NCBI GenBank assembly: GCA_032622095.1
Contig: CP136063.1
Location: 81,197,980-81,261,979, forward strand
Length of the DNA: 64,000 nt
Direction of reading: 5' to 3'
Origin: Siphonodentalium dalli
Taxonomy: Eukaryota; Mollusca; Scaphopoda; Gadilida; Siphonodentaliidae
This document shows, piece by piece, positions 10,211 through 20,529 of the stretch. The notes below the pieces were generated by a model. It was given only the letters and a program-made list of their open reading frames with translations, searched no databases and was not told the DNA's origin. How positions within the stretch are numbered: position 1 is the first letter of the stretch; every line of letters begins with the position of its first letter. The position numbers and the translations under genes were made by a program.

Positions 10211-10640
10211 GTTATCACAATCTTATCAAAATGGATCTATTTTACTCTATGGACAATGTTGTCGTTCTCATTCTGTTAAAGTGATGTGAAACACTGCGGT
10301 GTGATGATCAAATTGAAATGGAGAATAATAATGCTTAGAATTGTTATTTTTACAAATATTATATCCAAATCGACAATGCACACTGTCATTCTTATATATC
10401 AATTAAATGCAGTGACTCTCGATGGCAAAATCAATTTTGTTGGTTTATCGCCAATAGTTGCGTCCCGAATCGAGAAGTAAATATTTACAATTGAGCGTAG
10501 TTCAGATGATATTTTCTATGGAGTGTTATGGTCGATTTGCTTGAGATGTTAGGCGATGTTAGTAGAATGCTACATTCCTCCAGTTGGTATATTGCCTGAA
10601 TACTAACTTATCAGTTCCACTAACCCGAACAATTCCATAG
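10211..10640. repeat. F repeat, copy 1
   Basis: Reverse-complement partner of 19800-20215. Shared blocks include GTCGATTTGCTTGAGAT, GTAGAATGCTACAT.CCTCCAG and ATACTAACTTATCAGTT, plus GACTCTCGATGGC. The copies are diverged. Two shorter F pieces lie around 16794-16951 and 17160-17230. Class unknown. Confidence 0.6.
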
Positions 10641-10798
10641 TATGTCTTTAACATTATAGATTTTTCTTGCCAATGAAAGTTCAATTTCTGTTCTTCTCTG
10701 TCCAAAGTTCAATTTGTTCAAAGTATTTTTTATGACTTCAATGCGTCTTTCTGGGACACATATTGCTCATAGAAAGGTATAGTTTAGGTATATTTATC

Positions 10799-10945
10799 AA
10801 CCTGCAAGGTCAAGGTAAATATTGTAACACCAATGTATTCGCTTATATATGCGATGCTCCCTATGCCTATGGGAGACTCACATATATAAGAGAATGCATT
10901 GACACAGGGTTTTTGCAAAACTTCAGGAATGTCAAGTCTTGAGTT
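10799..10945. mobile_element. PB-D fragment, left-truncated
   Basis: Begins at the internal linker 'TGCAAGGTCAAGGTAAATATTGT', continues through one hairpin, and ends in the PB-D right side 'CACAGGGTTTTTGCAAAACTTC'. The terminal GGGTTAA is degraded to GAGTTAA. Confidence 0.6.
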
Positions 10946-11103
10946 AATAAACAACACTCTTTTTCAATTTTTTTGGGTATGTTTAAGCATGCTATAGCAA
11001 ATTTAAAAACAAACTGGATAAAACCTTAGGGGCATGTTATAACTCAAAACTATCACCAAGTATTCATAGTAATAATTTTGATGCCCATGAAAAATGTAAG
11101 ATT

Positions 11104-11325
11104 CCCTGGCACTAAACCTACAAAATAAGTCTATTAAGGAATATAAGAAAAAATTATTAAAATTGTAAAACATTATTAAAAATAATAACAAATGATGAAA
11201 AATTGTTAGGCCAATGCATTCTCTTATATATGCAAGGCGACCTATGGTCGACTCACATATATAAGAGAATGCATTGGCACAGGGTATATGGGTTGTTACA
11301 AAAATCAGCCCTGGCACTGAAAGGG
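11104..11325. mobile_element. PB-S-type element, left end degraded
   Basis: The right end GGCACTGAAAGGG with TTAA at 11326-11329 is clear. It carries one CCAATGCATTCTC hairpin and the 'GGTTGTTACAAAAATCAG' block shared with 4448-4649 and 30974-31253. The left TTAA end is not recognisable. Confidence 0.6.
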
Positions 11326-11389
11326 TTAAGTGAGAAGAAGCCATTTTCACTGATTTTCATGGAAAAAAGCTTGGTGTGAATTCATGTTT

Positions 11390-11509
11390 ATTAGCTCTCT
11401 ATGAGCGGTTAGCCAGAATAGCAATTCATGGCATGATCTACTGCCTTCACTGACCTACTAACTGATTTATTGAAGGTGCATTGACACTGCATATCTGTTT
11501 AGGGTCAAC
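11390..11509. repeat. Inverted-repeat arm (M end plus flank)
   Basis: 11390-11440 is the end of an M repeat (GGTTAGCCAGAATAGCAATT...GATCTA). 11441-11509 continues into 'CTGCCTTCACTGACCTACTA'. The whole is the reverse complement of 12417-12540, about 0.9 kb away. Confidence 0.75.
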
Positions 11510-11904
11510 TCAAGTCAAGCGCACCTGGAGACCCAGGGCTAGCATCTCCAAATTCACCCTCTGGAGACCTCATTCTGCTTTGGCCTCATATTCTGTGAAG
11601 TATCTATATTCACAAATTAACATTGTTTTTAGTATTTTTTCCCTTCTGTTCAGTTTCTATATCCCCTAATTTGCTGAAGATAAAATGCATAATTGAGGTG
11701 ACTATTAAATGGGTGAACATCACAAATTTCCACTGGGGAACTTCAATCTGATCCTAGGTCTCCCATAGCAGTTGAGGTCTAAGAAGGATGAGGTTCACAG
11801 AGGGTGAATTTGGTGATGCTAGCCCGCCATGTGGGATAGCATCACTAAATTCACCCTCTGGGAACCTCATTCTACAAATGACAGACACACTATTTGCAGG
11901 CTTG
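11510..11904. mobile_element. hAT-B element, left end truncated
   Basis: The inner part of the left hairpin, the internal block (AACATTGTTTTTAGT...CCCTTCTGTTCAGTTTCTATATCCCC) and the complete right hairpin ending CAGGCTTG are present. The left CAAGCC end is lost. Confidence 0.7.
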
Positions 11905-11906
11905 CA

Positions 11907-11974
11907 CAAGCCTGGAAATAAGGTGTCTGTCATTGGCAGAATGAGGTTCCCAGAGGGTGAATTTAGTGGTGCTA
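11907..11974. mobile_element. hAT-B left-end fragment
   Basis: CAAGCCTGGAAATAAGGTGTCTG... to GTGGTGCTAATG. It is an outer arm only, two bases after the preceding copy, so two hAT-B ends lie side by side. Confidence 0.65.
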
Positions 11975-12030
11975 ATGAATGAAGGAACGATGCAAATGTG
12001 GGAACTGGTTATTTCGTTATAAATGTTGTA

Positions 12031-12157
12031 CAGTAATGCTCTAAATAATGGACTCCTTAACCACAGCAGAATTATGGGTAACTTTTCAGGATTTAGTCAA
12101 TGAGAGCTTTCCGATGAATGGCAACAAGCCATATTTCCGACTAAATCCTGAAAAGTT
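12031..12157. mobile_element. Pal-A MITE, right end truncated
   Basis: TA-preceded CAGTAATGCT start, shortened hairpin, then loss of the outer right arm after CTGAAAAGTTA. Confidence 0.75.
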
Positions 12158-12226
12158 ATTTAATTTTCTAATTATCTCCATCTTCTTGCTGGTGATGTTT
12201 TTTACAGACTTTTATAATGTTTTGCA

Positions 12227-12415
12227 CAGTAATGCCCTAAATAATCAACTCCTTAACCACAGCAGAACTATGGGTAACTTTTCAGGATTTAGTCTGAAAT
12301 AGAGCTTTCCAATAAATGGCAACAAGCCATATTTCCGACTAAATCCTGAAAATTTACCCATAATTCTGATGTGGTTAAGGAGTCGATTATTTATTTAAGA
12401 GTACATGTATTACTG
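12227..12415. mobile_element. Pal-A MITE, decayed
   Basis: Both ends are recognisable (CAGTAATGCCC, ATTACTG). The hairpin centre is deleted and the right terminal region carries a short insertion (GAGTACATGT). Confidence 0.7.
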
Positions 12416-12416
12416 C

Positions 12417-12540
12417 TGACCCCAAACAGATATGCAGTGTCAATGAAACTTCAAATAAATCAGTTAGTAGGTCAGTGAAGGCAGTAGATCATGCCATGAA
12501 TTGCTATTCTGGCTAATGTTCATAGAGTTTATATTCCACT
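12417..12540. repeat. Inverted-repeat arm, partner of 11390-11509
   Basis: 12417-12484 is the reverse complement of 11441-11509, and 12485-12540 that of 11390-11440. The enclosed 0.9 kb carries hAT-B and two Pal-A copies. Confidence 0.75.
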
Positions 12541-12815
12541 AGTACAAAACCTTGGAACTTTTTGAAGTTTTGACAGGGAATTACCTTATAAAGTCAAAAT
12601 ATATTTAATGCAGGGAATATATTTATTACTTATTATCTGTTACTTAATAATGTACTTCACTGTAGGTGAATGTCCCAACTTATTATCTGTTACTTAATAA
12701 TGTACTTCACTGTAAGTGAATGACCCAACTTATTATCTGTTACTTGATAATGTACTTCACTGTAGGTGAATTTAATGTCCCAACTCCAAATTGCATGTTT
12801 TTCTCTGACTTTTGT
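12485..12815. repeat. M repeat copy with internal tandem expansion
   Basis: TAGATCATGCCATGAATTGC start, then 'ATTCCACTAGTACAAAACCTTGGAACTTTTTGAAGTTTTGACAGG', as in the complete M at 42078-42586. The segment holding the 50-bp units is single-copy in the 42078 element. Confidence 0.65.
12628..12777. repeat. Tandem repeat, 3 x 50 bp
   Basis: Three adjacent units starting ACTTATTATCTGTTACTT and ending near GGTGAATGTCCCA, at 12628, 12678 and 12728, with few differences. They expand one segment of the M repeat. Confidence 0.85.
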
Positions 12816-13555
12816 GAGCCAATATATTATTCAGGAAGAAATCAATATTCAATAGTTGGGAGAATCCATTTAGTACAGAATGGGTTTATATATGGAATAT
12901 ATCTTTGCAGGAAGCATTGAGGGGGGGGTGTATCCTTAGCCCGACTTTTTGTTAGACATACTTCTTGGTGGCAAATAGGCACCACATATTTATACTCCCT
13001 CATATTTAATTAATAAATATTCTTTTTCTAATTGCAGGGAGGAACATTATCTCACAGTATCAGTGCATGTTATTTCGTTAGAACCAGTTCTCTGCCCTAT
13101 ATGTAAGTACAACTCGTTATCGCCAATTTTATCAGGGAATTTAATAGAAAATGGTAGATAAAGATGTATATATGGGGGCAGGAACAGTTGGAATTATTAT
13201 ACCTCATATTAAAAGCCTATGTTAATTTCCCACAGGGTGTGATTTTACAATTTGCAATGTTTCCCGCCCATGAAACATTGCCAGTCACCATTTTTTGCAA
13301 TGTTACCGCTCCGACCGAAAGAGCCCGAACATGTTCACGGAAGCACCTGAATGAAATTTTATGATGTATTTTGACCGTGACATTCAAACCGGAGACCCAA
13401 AATCATCACGATTCAGACGACTTCCGCATTCTTCAAAGTAAACATCATGGATGCCGGTTAAATTTTCAGAACTGCTTTCGGGGAAACAATTCGCAATGTT
13501 GCCCTCGAGCCAGGTCACCATTTTTATAATGTTATACCTGCAAAGCCTTGAAATA
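12816..13555. other. No recognised repeat or gene
   Basis: Mixed sequence with a GGGGGGGG run near 12921. A loosely repeated motif (GCAATGTT.CC...GTCACCATTTTT) is seen near 13253-13303 and 13492-13525. The frame 13164-13364 is unsupported. Confidence 0.35.
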
Positions 13556-13762
13556 CAGTAATGCCCTAAGTAATCGACTTCTTAACCACAGCAGAATTAT
13601 GGATAACTTTTCAGAATTTTAGTCGGAAATATGGCTTGTTGCCATTCATCTCACTGAGAGCTTTTCCGATGAATGGCAACAAGCCATATTTACCGACTAA
13701 ATCCTGAAAAGTTACCCATAATTCTGCTGTGGTTAAGGAGTCGATTATTTAGAGCATTACTG
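13556..13762. mobile_element. Pal-A MITE
   Basis: Complete, TA-flanked. Small indels are seen in the arms (CTTTTCCGATG). Confidence 0.82.
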
Positions 13763-13836
13763 TAACTGGCCTCTCATTGACAGGTTGAGTCCCCTTGATA
13801 TTTTTAATATGACAGGCTGAAATGTTTTTGTACCTG

Positions 13837-13866
13837 TCATAGGGAGCCTCGTATATATAAGAGAAT
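13837..13866. mobile_element. PB-D hairpin-arm fragment
   Basis: CATAGGGAGCCTCGTATATA..GAGAATAC, one arm of a PB-D hairpin, immediately before hAT-B sequence. Confidence 0.45.
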
Positions 13867-13894
13867 ACCTAAACTAAAACGATGATAATTTAAG

Positions 13895-14048
13895 ACTGTA
13901 GATACTTCCCAGAAGATGAGGCCTAAGCAGAATGAGGTCCCCAGAGGGTGATTTTGGTGATGCTAGGTCACTGCATGGGATAGCATCACTAAATTCCCCC
14001 TCTGGGGACCTCATTCTGCAAATGTCAGACACACTAAATTCACGCTTG
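13895..14048. mobile_element. hAT-B right half
   Basis: A piece of the internal block (ACTTCCCAGAAGATGAGGCCTAAGC) followed by the complete right hairpin ending TTCACGCTTG. The left half is absent. Confidence 0.65.
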
Positions 14049-14413
14049 TTTTGATAGTTGAATTTCCAATGAATATTTTAATGCTATGAAGTACAGTAAT
14101 GCCCTAAGTAATCGACTTCTTAACCACAGCAGAATTATGGGTAACTTTTCAGGATTTAGTCGGAAATATGGCTTGTTGCCATTCATCGGAAAGCTCTATC
14201 ACTAAATTCCCCCCTCTGGGGACCTCATTCTGCAAATGTCAGACACACTAAATTCACGCTTGTTTCGATAGTTGAATTTTCCAATGAAAATTTTAATGCT
14301 GTGAAGTACAGTAATTGCCCTAAGTAATCGACTCCTTAACCACAGCAGAATTATGGATAACTTTTCAGGATTTAGTCGGAAATATGGCTTGTTGCCATTC
14401 ATCGGAAAGCTCT
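13985..14413. repeat. Tandem duplication of a hAT-B/Pal-A junction, period 213 bp
   Basis: From ATCACTAAATTCCCCC (13985) to GGAAAGCTCT (about 14197), and again from 14198 to about 14413. Each unit holds the hAT-B right arm, a short spacer and the left half of a Pal-A. The duplication joins the Pal-A hairpin centre to the hAT-B hairpin. Confidence 0.85.
14094..14197. mobile_element. Pal-A left half (duplicate)
   Basis: TA-preceded left arm only. It ends exactly at the hairpin centre where the tandem duplication starts again. Confidence 0.8.
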
Positions 14414-14524
14414 CATCACCGAGAGCTTTCCGATGAATGGCAACAGCCATATTTCCGACTAAATCCTGAAAAGGTACCCATAATTCTGTTGTGGTTAAGG
14501 AGTCGATTACTTAGGGCATTACTG
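14309..14524. mobile_element. Pal-A MITE
   Basis: Complete, TA-flanked. This is the full copy from which the half at 14094 was presumably duplicated. One A-to-AT insertion (CAGTAATTGCCC) is seen at the left end. Confidence 0.82.
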
Positions 14525-14587
14525 TATATTGAATGTTTTCTCATTTTCAGTCAAAATTTAATCTCAAATCACTCAGTTGCAAGAATA

Positions 14588-14697
14588 TTACATGTACAAT
14601 GGAATATTTTCCCAGCATATTTATAGGGGAGTTACATGTACATTGGAATATTTCCCAGCATATTAAGTGTGTTACATGTACATTGGAATATTTCAAC
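14588..14697. repeat. Short tandem repeat, 3 units of 40-44 bp
   Basis: Three units beginning TTACATGTACA.TGGAATATTT (14588, 14632, 14672), the first two followed by CCCAGCATAT. Confidence 0.75.
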
Positions 14698-14699
14698 AA

Positions 14700-15231
14700 T
14701 TGGAAAATTCTAATCCAAGGACAAGGGGCGGGGGGGTACTGATAGCATTTAAATATTTGGGAATTTCTACTGGCTGGGATGGGGTGGGGTAAAGTTGGAC
14801 ACAGCCCTCTCATACTAACATCCCTCTATTAAACCACGTCCCTGAATATTCTGAAAATGTGATTTGTCGAACAATAAGGTTATTTACGGATATAAATCGG
14901 GATGGTAGCTAATCGTGGACTGTTTGAGGAGATTTGTGCTCCAATATTTGCACGGCAGGGTCACATATAGTTCAGGCACTCTCGTTGTCCGTATTGATTG
15001 TTACCCTATATGTTTTATTGATCACTGGGACATCGCAATTATGTAGTACATGTAATTATCATGTGGTACATTTTGCCGATACCTTTAGAAAAGTCCCTAT
15101 TGAAAAATCTTTAAAAGCTTGGGCTATTCATTCTTACATTCGATTTGCCAGCTGAGCTTTTAATGTGGCAGGCAGCTTGTGTGAATGTCAGACTATCCTT
15201 CTTATGCGCATTGCACTCCTTTTAATATGTA
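14700..15231. other. No recognised feature
   Basis: Contains short G-rich runs (GGGGCGGGGGGG near 14725). No repeat family or gene is recognised. Confidence 0.35.
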
Positions 15232-15479
15232 CAGTAATGCTCCAAGTAATCGACCTCTTAACCACAGCAGAATTATGGGTAACTTTTCAGGATTTAGTCG
15301 GAAATATGGCTTGTTACCATTCATCGGAAAGCTCTCCCCGAGAGCTTTCCAATGAATGGCAACAAGCCATATTTCCGAGCTTTTCGATGAATGGCAACAA
15401 GCCATATTTCCGACTAAATCCTGAAAAGTTACCCATAATTCTGCTGTGGTTAAGAGGTCGATCACTTAGAGCATTACTG
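15232..15479. mobile_element. Pal-A MITE with extra arm segment
   Basis: Complete and TA-flanked. The inner right arm is partly duplicated (GAATGGCAACAAGCCATATTTCCGA occurs twice). Both arms share private variants (GACCTCTTAACC and a GCTC terminus). Confidence 0.83.
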
Positions 15480-15531
15480 TATCTATAACACTATTTAAAG
15501 TGAAGAAAAAATAATCGGATCGTTTTCAATC

Positions 15532-15564
15532 GGGGGGGGGGGGGGGGGGGGGGGGAGGGGGGGG
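15532..15564. repeat. Long G homopolymer
   Basis: 24 consecutive G, one A, then eight more G and a G-rich tail. It may form G-quadruplexes. Its true length is uncertain because such tracts are difficult to sequence. Confidence 0.85.
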
Positions 15565-15569
15565 TGGGG

Positions 15570-16035
15570 TGTCGGAAAACATTTTCAGACATGTAGTGAT
15601 ATCTGATTACCTTTGGCCATTTTTGGGACCCATCCACCCCTTGTCCATATTTGTTTCCATCTTACTAGTAGGTAGTTCTTTCTGACCATTTTTCGACACC
15701 CACTCCCCTAGCTGAATACTCAGCCTCCAGTTGGCCTGTTTATGATTTTTTATCTGGCGGTCTCCTGTCAGCTGATAGATTTTCCATCATAGGTGACGTG
15801 TAAATAATTCATATGAAATTGACAAAACTTGCATCGTATGTTGTTTGTATATACATTTTTATACCATTTGTTGATATAAATGTTATTAGATGTGACAATG
15901 ACCTCCAACTTCTAGCCAGTTTATATGAAACAGATATTTGGGTCCGTGGAGATTAGGTCATAGGAAGATTTGGTTCATTTTATCGCCGAATCTTCTTGGG
16001 TTTAGACCTATTTCGGGGAGGAATTACAATAGGTA
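15570..16035. other. No recognised feature
   Basis: No repeat ends, hairpins or coding signal recognised. Confidence 0.35.
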
Positions 16036-16241
16036 CAGTAATTATGGGTAACTTTTCAGGATTTAGTCGGAAATATGGCTTGTTGCCATTCATTGGAAAG
16101 CTCTCAGTGAGATATGGCTTGTTGCCATTCATTTGAAAGCTCTCAGTGAGAGCTTTCCGATGAATGGCAACAAGCCATATTTCCGACTAATTCCTGAAAA
16201 GTTTACCAATAATAAGGAGTCGATTATTTAGGGCATTACTG
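16036..16241. mobile_element. Pal-A MITE, outer left arm deleted
   Basis: The left end jumps from CAGTA directly to ATTATGGGTAAC. The hairpin centre has a duplicated segment (ATATGGCTTGTTGCCATTCAT twice). The right end is intact. Confidence 0.78.
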
Positions 16242-16344
16242 TATTAGAATGTCTTTCGGATGCTGATATAATATCAGTGAGAACAACTCGGCAGTTTGTT
16301 TCAGGTAAGTCTGCTGTGTGCATTTCAATTAGGATTGATCAGTT

Positions 16345-16787
16345 CAAGCCTGAATATATGGTGCCTGTCATTTGCAGAATGAGGTCCCCAGAGGTGAATT
16401 TAGCATAATGGGCTAGCATCACCAAATTCACCCTCTTGGGACCTCTTCTGCATGGCCTCATCTGCTATGGGAGACAGAGACTCAGATTGAATTTTATTCT
16501 CAAATAGTGAATATTGTGATGTACACCCATGGGGAACCGCGATTATGCAGTGTATCATCTGCAATTTGGGGATATTAGAGAAACTAAACTAAAAAAAAGA
16601 AATAGAATCTAAGTTTCAATGGAAATTTGTTAATAAAGAAAACTGTCCAAAGAATATGCGACTGAGCAGAATGAGGTCCTCAGAGGGCGAATTTAGTGAT
16701 GCTAGCGAGCTATGTGGGATAGCATCACTATATTCACCCTCTGGGGACCTCATTCTGCAAATGACAGACACCTTATACTCAGGCATG
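16345..16787. mobile_element. hAT-B element
   Basis: CAAGCCTGAATATATGGTGCC at the left, CTCAGGCATG at the right, both hairpins present. The internal block is reversed relative to the copy at 1091. No clear 8-bp duplication remains. Confidence 0.72.
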
Positions 16788-16793
16788 CTGCCA

Positions 16794-17230
16794 AATAGAG
16801 TCATTGCATATAATTCCGATATAAGAATGACGTTGTGTGCTGCCAAGTTCGATATAAAAATAATGAAAATATCTACTTTATTTTCTATTCCCATCCAAAA
16901 ACAGTAATGATTTTGCCAGATAGAATCGTTGCATATTAATTTGTATATAAGAATGGAATCAAGCCAAATTCACCCTCTGTGAACCTCATTCTGCTAAGGC
17001 CTCATCTGCTGTGGGAGACCTGGGATCAGATTGAAGTTCCCCAGTTGAAGTTGATGATGTTGATGGTAGCCCGCTTTGCGGGATAACATCACTTAATTTA
17101 ATCTCTGAGGACCTCATGCTGCAAATGACAGGCATTCTATTTCCAGGTTTAAATGACATTGTGTGCTGCCAAGTTTGATATAAAATTTATGAATATAATA
17201 ACTTTATTCTGTATTCCCATTCATCACCTC
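16794..17230. repeat. F repeat pieces flanking a hAT-B insertion
   Basis: 16794-16951 and 17160-17230 carry the F motifs 'ATATAAGAATGAC.TTGTGTGCTGCCAAGTT.GATATAAA'. The second piece continues where the first is broken by the element at 16960. Confidence 0.6.
16960..17151. mobile_element. hAT-B copy inserted in repeat F
   Basis: CAAGCCA... to ...CCAGGTTTA. The flanks are AATGGAAT (16952-16959) and AATGACAT (17152-17159). The F copy at 16824 reads ATAAGAATGACGTTGTG without interruption, which supplies the empty site. The left hairpin is truncated. Confidence 0.7.
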
Positions 17231-17244
17231 AGCAGAGTGTGCTA

Positions 17245-17451
17245 CAGTAATGCCCTAAATAATCGACTCCTTAACCACAAAAAGAATTATGGGTAAATTT
17301 TCAGGATTTAGTCGGAAATATGGCTTGTTGCCATTCATTGGAAAGCTGAGAGCTTTCCGATGAATGGCAACAAGCATATTTCCGACTGAATCCTAAAAAG
17401 TTACCAATAATTCTGCTGTGGTTAAGGAGTTGATTATTTAGGGCATTAATG
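17245..17451. mobile_element. Pal-A MITE
   Basis: Complete, TA-flanked, with moderate decay (ACAAAAAGAATT, GGCATTAATG). Confidence 0.8.
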
Positions 17452-17464
17452 TATGTCACTTTAA

Positions 17465-17800
17465 CCCTACCATGACTGAGCTTCCTGAAATTTTGCGAAA
17501 ACACTGTGCCAATGCATTCTCTTATATATGCGAGTCTCCCATAGGGAGCCTCACATCTATAAGATAATGCATTGGTTGTCCAACAATATTTACCTTGACC
17601 TTGTAAGCCAGTGCATTCATTCTCTTATATATGCGAGTCTCCCTATGGGCCCATAGGGTGCCTCGCATATATATAAGAGAATGCATTGGCCTAACAATGT
17701 GTACATTGATCTTGTAAAGCCAGTGCATTCTCTTATATATGCGAGTGCACTGGCACAGGATCTTTAATGCTGCAATAGGGCATCTCCCGTCGTGAAGGGG
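17465..17800. mobile_element. PB-D MITE with three hairpins
   Basis: Most complete PB-D copy. TTAA at 17461-17464 and 17801-17804. Ends CCCTACCATGACTGAGC and CGTCGTGAAGGGG. It has hairpins CCAATGCATTCTC.., CCAGTGCATTC.. and a third, incomplete one. The linkers are TATTTACCTTGACCTTGTAAG-like. Confidence 0.82.
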
Positions 17801-17837
17801 TTAATGTGAGCTTGCCCATGAGAATAATAGTACAGGG

Positions 17838-18061
17838 CTAAACACTCATTGACGAGTAGTTCCCTTATGAATAGGTCGTTCGGTTGAACTCATAATCTGA
17901 ACATTTCCCATCAATGAATATGAATCCTTCAGCAATTGTATCATCTTTTCGTCCCGACTGTCGGCTGCTAGTTTATCCTGAGCACCCCTCCGAATGAATA
18001 ATTGACCATTCCAATGTACACCTATATAACTGATGGGAGAATCCATTTAGTATAGAAAGGA
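17838..18061 (-). mobile_element. PB-E MITE
   Basis: Reverse orientation, from AACACTCATTGACGAGTAG to CATTTAGTATAGAAAGG. Right TTAA at 18062-18065; the left end is decayed (GGGCTAAACAC). Confidence 0.7.
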
Positions 18062-18127
18062 TTAAATAGTTCTTGAATTTGGTTAGCGAAAATATTAGTG
18101 GGAACCACTGTTCTATTTTTATGCTCC

Positions 18128-18452
18128 CATTTTGAAAAAAAAAACTTGATGTATTATGTTATTGGTCTGTCTGTCTGTCCATCCATCTGTTCGTCTGTCC
18201 ATTCGCTTATTTCATTTCTGGATTAAAAACTGTTTGCCAATTTTTGCCAGAGTTATACTGCCCTGTCTGTTGGAATTTGCAATTAATGTTCGTGTTCCGG
18301 ATGAAACTTTAGTAAGTCTGAACCGAATGGAATGAAATTTGGTATGCGAGTTTACTAGCCCAAAATACAGGTCAAGTTAGGAATTTGGTTTCACCCCCCC
18401 CCCCCCCCCCCCCCCCCCAATTTTCGCCATGCTCCAGCGATGCATGCTCTTG
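18128..18452. repeat. L repeat, second copy
   Basis: Shares TATTATGTTATTGGTCTGTC, ATGAAATTTGGTATGCGAG and the terminal GATGCATGCTCTTGT with 5318-5701. Confidence 0.55.
18394..18418. repeat. C homopolymer within L
   Basis: 25 consecutive C at the place where the other L copy reads CCACCCACCAATTTT, so the tract expanded from a short C-rich site. Confidence 0.85.
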
Positions 18453-18802
18453 TTTTTACTTGGATATAAACAGTACAGTTCCCACAATAATTTTAGACAT
18501 TCCAACTTCTGAACGCTCTGTTAGTGATCAGGAGTTTCCTTTTGAAATTTATTGAACTTACAAAATAAACAGACTCATACCATAATACAAGAGGCACTTG
18601 ATATCAAATTATGACCCAGAGTACAATGAAAACAGAAGCAAAGAAGAGTGGAACATTACCTACAGTAAAAGGTTGGCCTAGTGGGCATATGCCCTGACCA
18701 TTGTAAATCACTTTCATCTGTCACTTTTCATGAGGCATGTCTGTGTTTTTTTTTCTTTTATGTTCAGGCCATTGGATATTAAAGATTGTGTATGTTTATA
18801 AC
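18453..18802. other. No recognised feature
   Basis: Nothing recognised beyond ordinary AT-rich sequence. Confidence 0.35.
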
Positions 18803-19246
18803 CCTTTACCCAACAAACCGGCCAAAACCGGTCAAATAAAGCTTCAACAGCCTAAAATATCTTCGGTCTGTCTCAATAGAACCATACAAATATGGATATC
18901 ATTGGAACCGGCTCCTTGACCACATTGTGATAGTTACAGTTATGCCCTGTGCCAATGCATTCTCTTATATATGCGAGTCGACCATAGCTAGGTCACCTCG
19001 CATATATAAGAGAATGCATTGGCCTAAACACTTTTTACCATTTTTTCTTACATTCTTTAACAATTTTATAATTTTTTCTTACATTTTTTAACATTTTTTA
19101 TAATATTTTTCTACATTCTTTGACAATTTTATAATTTGTAATATGTGTTAAGCCAATGCATTCTCTTATATATGCAAGGCGACCTATGGTCGACTCGCAT
19201 ATATAAGAGAATGCATTGGCACAGGGCCGTTCTGTTGGGTAAAGGG
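18803..19246 (+). mobile_element. PB-C MITE, longer linker
   Basis: Right TTAA at 19247-19250; the left target copy is mutated (TATAACCC). The T-rich linker between hairpins has an extra repeat of 'TTTTTTCTTACATT.TTTAACA', the same expansion as in 41508-41966. Confidence 0.85.
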
Positions 19247-19290
19247 TTAACTGAACTTACGCTATTGATTCAGAAGTATAAAATTAATAT

Positions 19291-19690
19291 CAAGCATGGA
19301 AATTGTGTGTCTGACATTTGCCGAATGAGATCCCCTGATAGTGATGCTATACCCCTCACAGCTGGCTTGCATACCAAATTTGCACTCTGTGGACTTTATT
19401 CAATCTGGTTAGGCCTCATCTTCTTGGAAGTATTTATATATAATCTAAAATTAACATTGTTTTTAGTTACATTTTCCCTTCTGTTTATAATTTCTATATT
19501 CCCTATAATTTGCCGAAGATAAAGTGCACAATCGAGGTGACTAATAGGTGAACATCACTAACTTCAACTGGGGAACTTCAATCTGATCCAAGGTCTCTCA
19601 TAGTAGTTTAAGCCTGAGCAGAACAAAGTTCCCAGAGGGTGAATTTTGTGACGCTACCTCATTCTATCAGACACACTTTACCCATGCTTG
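19291..19690. mobile_element. hAT-B element, degraded
   Basis: CAAGCATGGAAATTGTGTG to CCCATGCTTG. The right hairpin is mostly deleted and the internal block well kept. The right flank (AAAATGATAAT.GTGAATCA) is shared with 25622 onward. Confidence 0.7.
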
Positions 19691-19799
19691 AAAATGATAA
19701 TAGTGAATCAGAGACCATGCAGTCATCAGTTCTTTTGTCACTGGAAAATATCATTTTCTGAATTTTTTACTTTTACACCTGATTTTGCGACCCATTGCC

Positions 19800-20215
19800 A
19801 ATATTTAAAGACATATTATGTATGGACTTGTTCGGGTGTGTGAAACTGATAAGTTAGTATTCCAGCGCTATGCCGACTGGAGGTATGTAGCATTCTACTA
19901 ACATCACTGGAAATCTCAAGCAAATCGACTATTCCACTCCAAACATCGTCTGAACAACGCTCACTTGTTTAAATATTTACTTTTCGATTCGGGACTCCGC
20001 TATCGGCGATAAACTAATGAAAATGGTTTCGCCATCGAGAGTCACTGCATTTAATTAATATATAAGAATGACAAAGTGTATTGTCAATTTGGATATACTC
20101 TTTGTAACAATAACTTCTTTGATCAAGATTATTCTCCAATCTCCATTGCTATAAGATCACCCTACCGGAGTGTTTCACATCACTTTAAGCAATAATTTCA
20201 TCTATTTTTGCATTG
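19800..20215. repeat. F repeat, copy 2 (inverted)
   Basis: Reverse-complement counterpart of 10211-10640, sharing AACTGATAAGTTAGTATTC, GTAGCATTCTACTAACATC, CTCAAGCAAATCGAC and CGCCATCGAGAGTCACTGCA. Confidence 0.62.
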
Positions 20216-20529
20216 AAAATGAACTCAGTGTCCTGCTGACGAGCATGTGCCAAGCATTCTGATCAGTGATTGGTTACCTAAGCAGTATGCTCATATTTTC
20301 TACTGCAAAATCACCACATATAGACCTAGAATTGTGTACCAGATTTGGAAAATATAGCTTTTACTTGAGCAATTGAGGTCGGAATTTTAGGAATCTGTTA
20401 TGGCCATTACAAGTAAGGATGAATTTGATATAGTGAACCACCTTCTAAAGTATTATACATACTCATTCATGAGTAGTTCCTATAGGAAATGTTCAGATAA
20501 TAATTTCAACAAATGACATAATAAAATAA

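Noticed and set aside
12628-12777. CRISPR-like array
   Set aside because: The 50-bp units are directly adjacent with no variable spacers, and the genome is eukaryotic.
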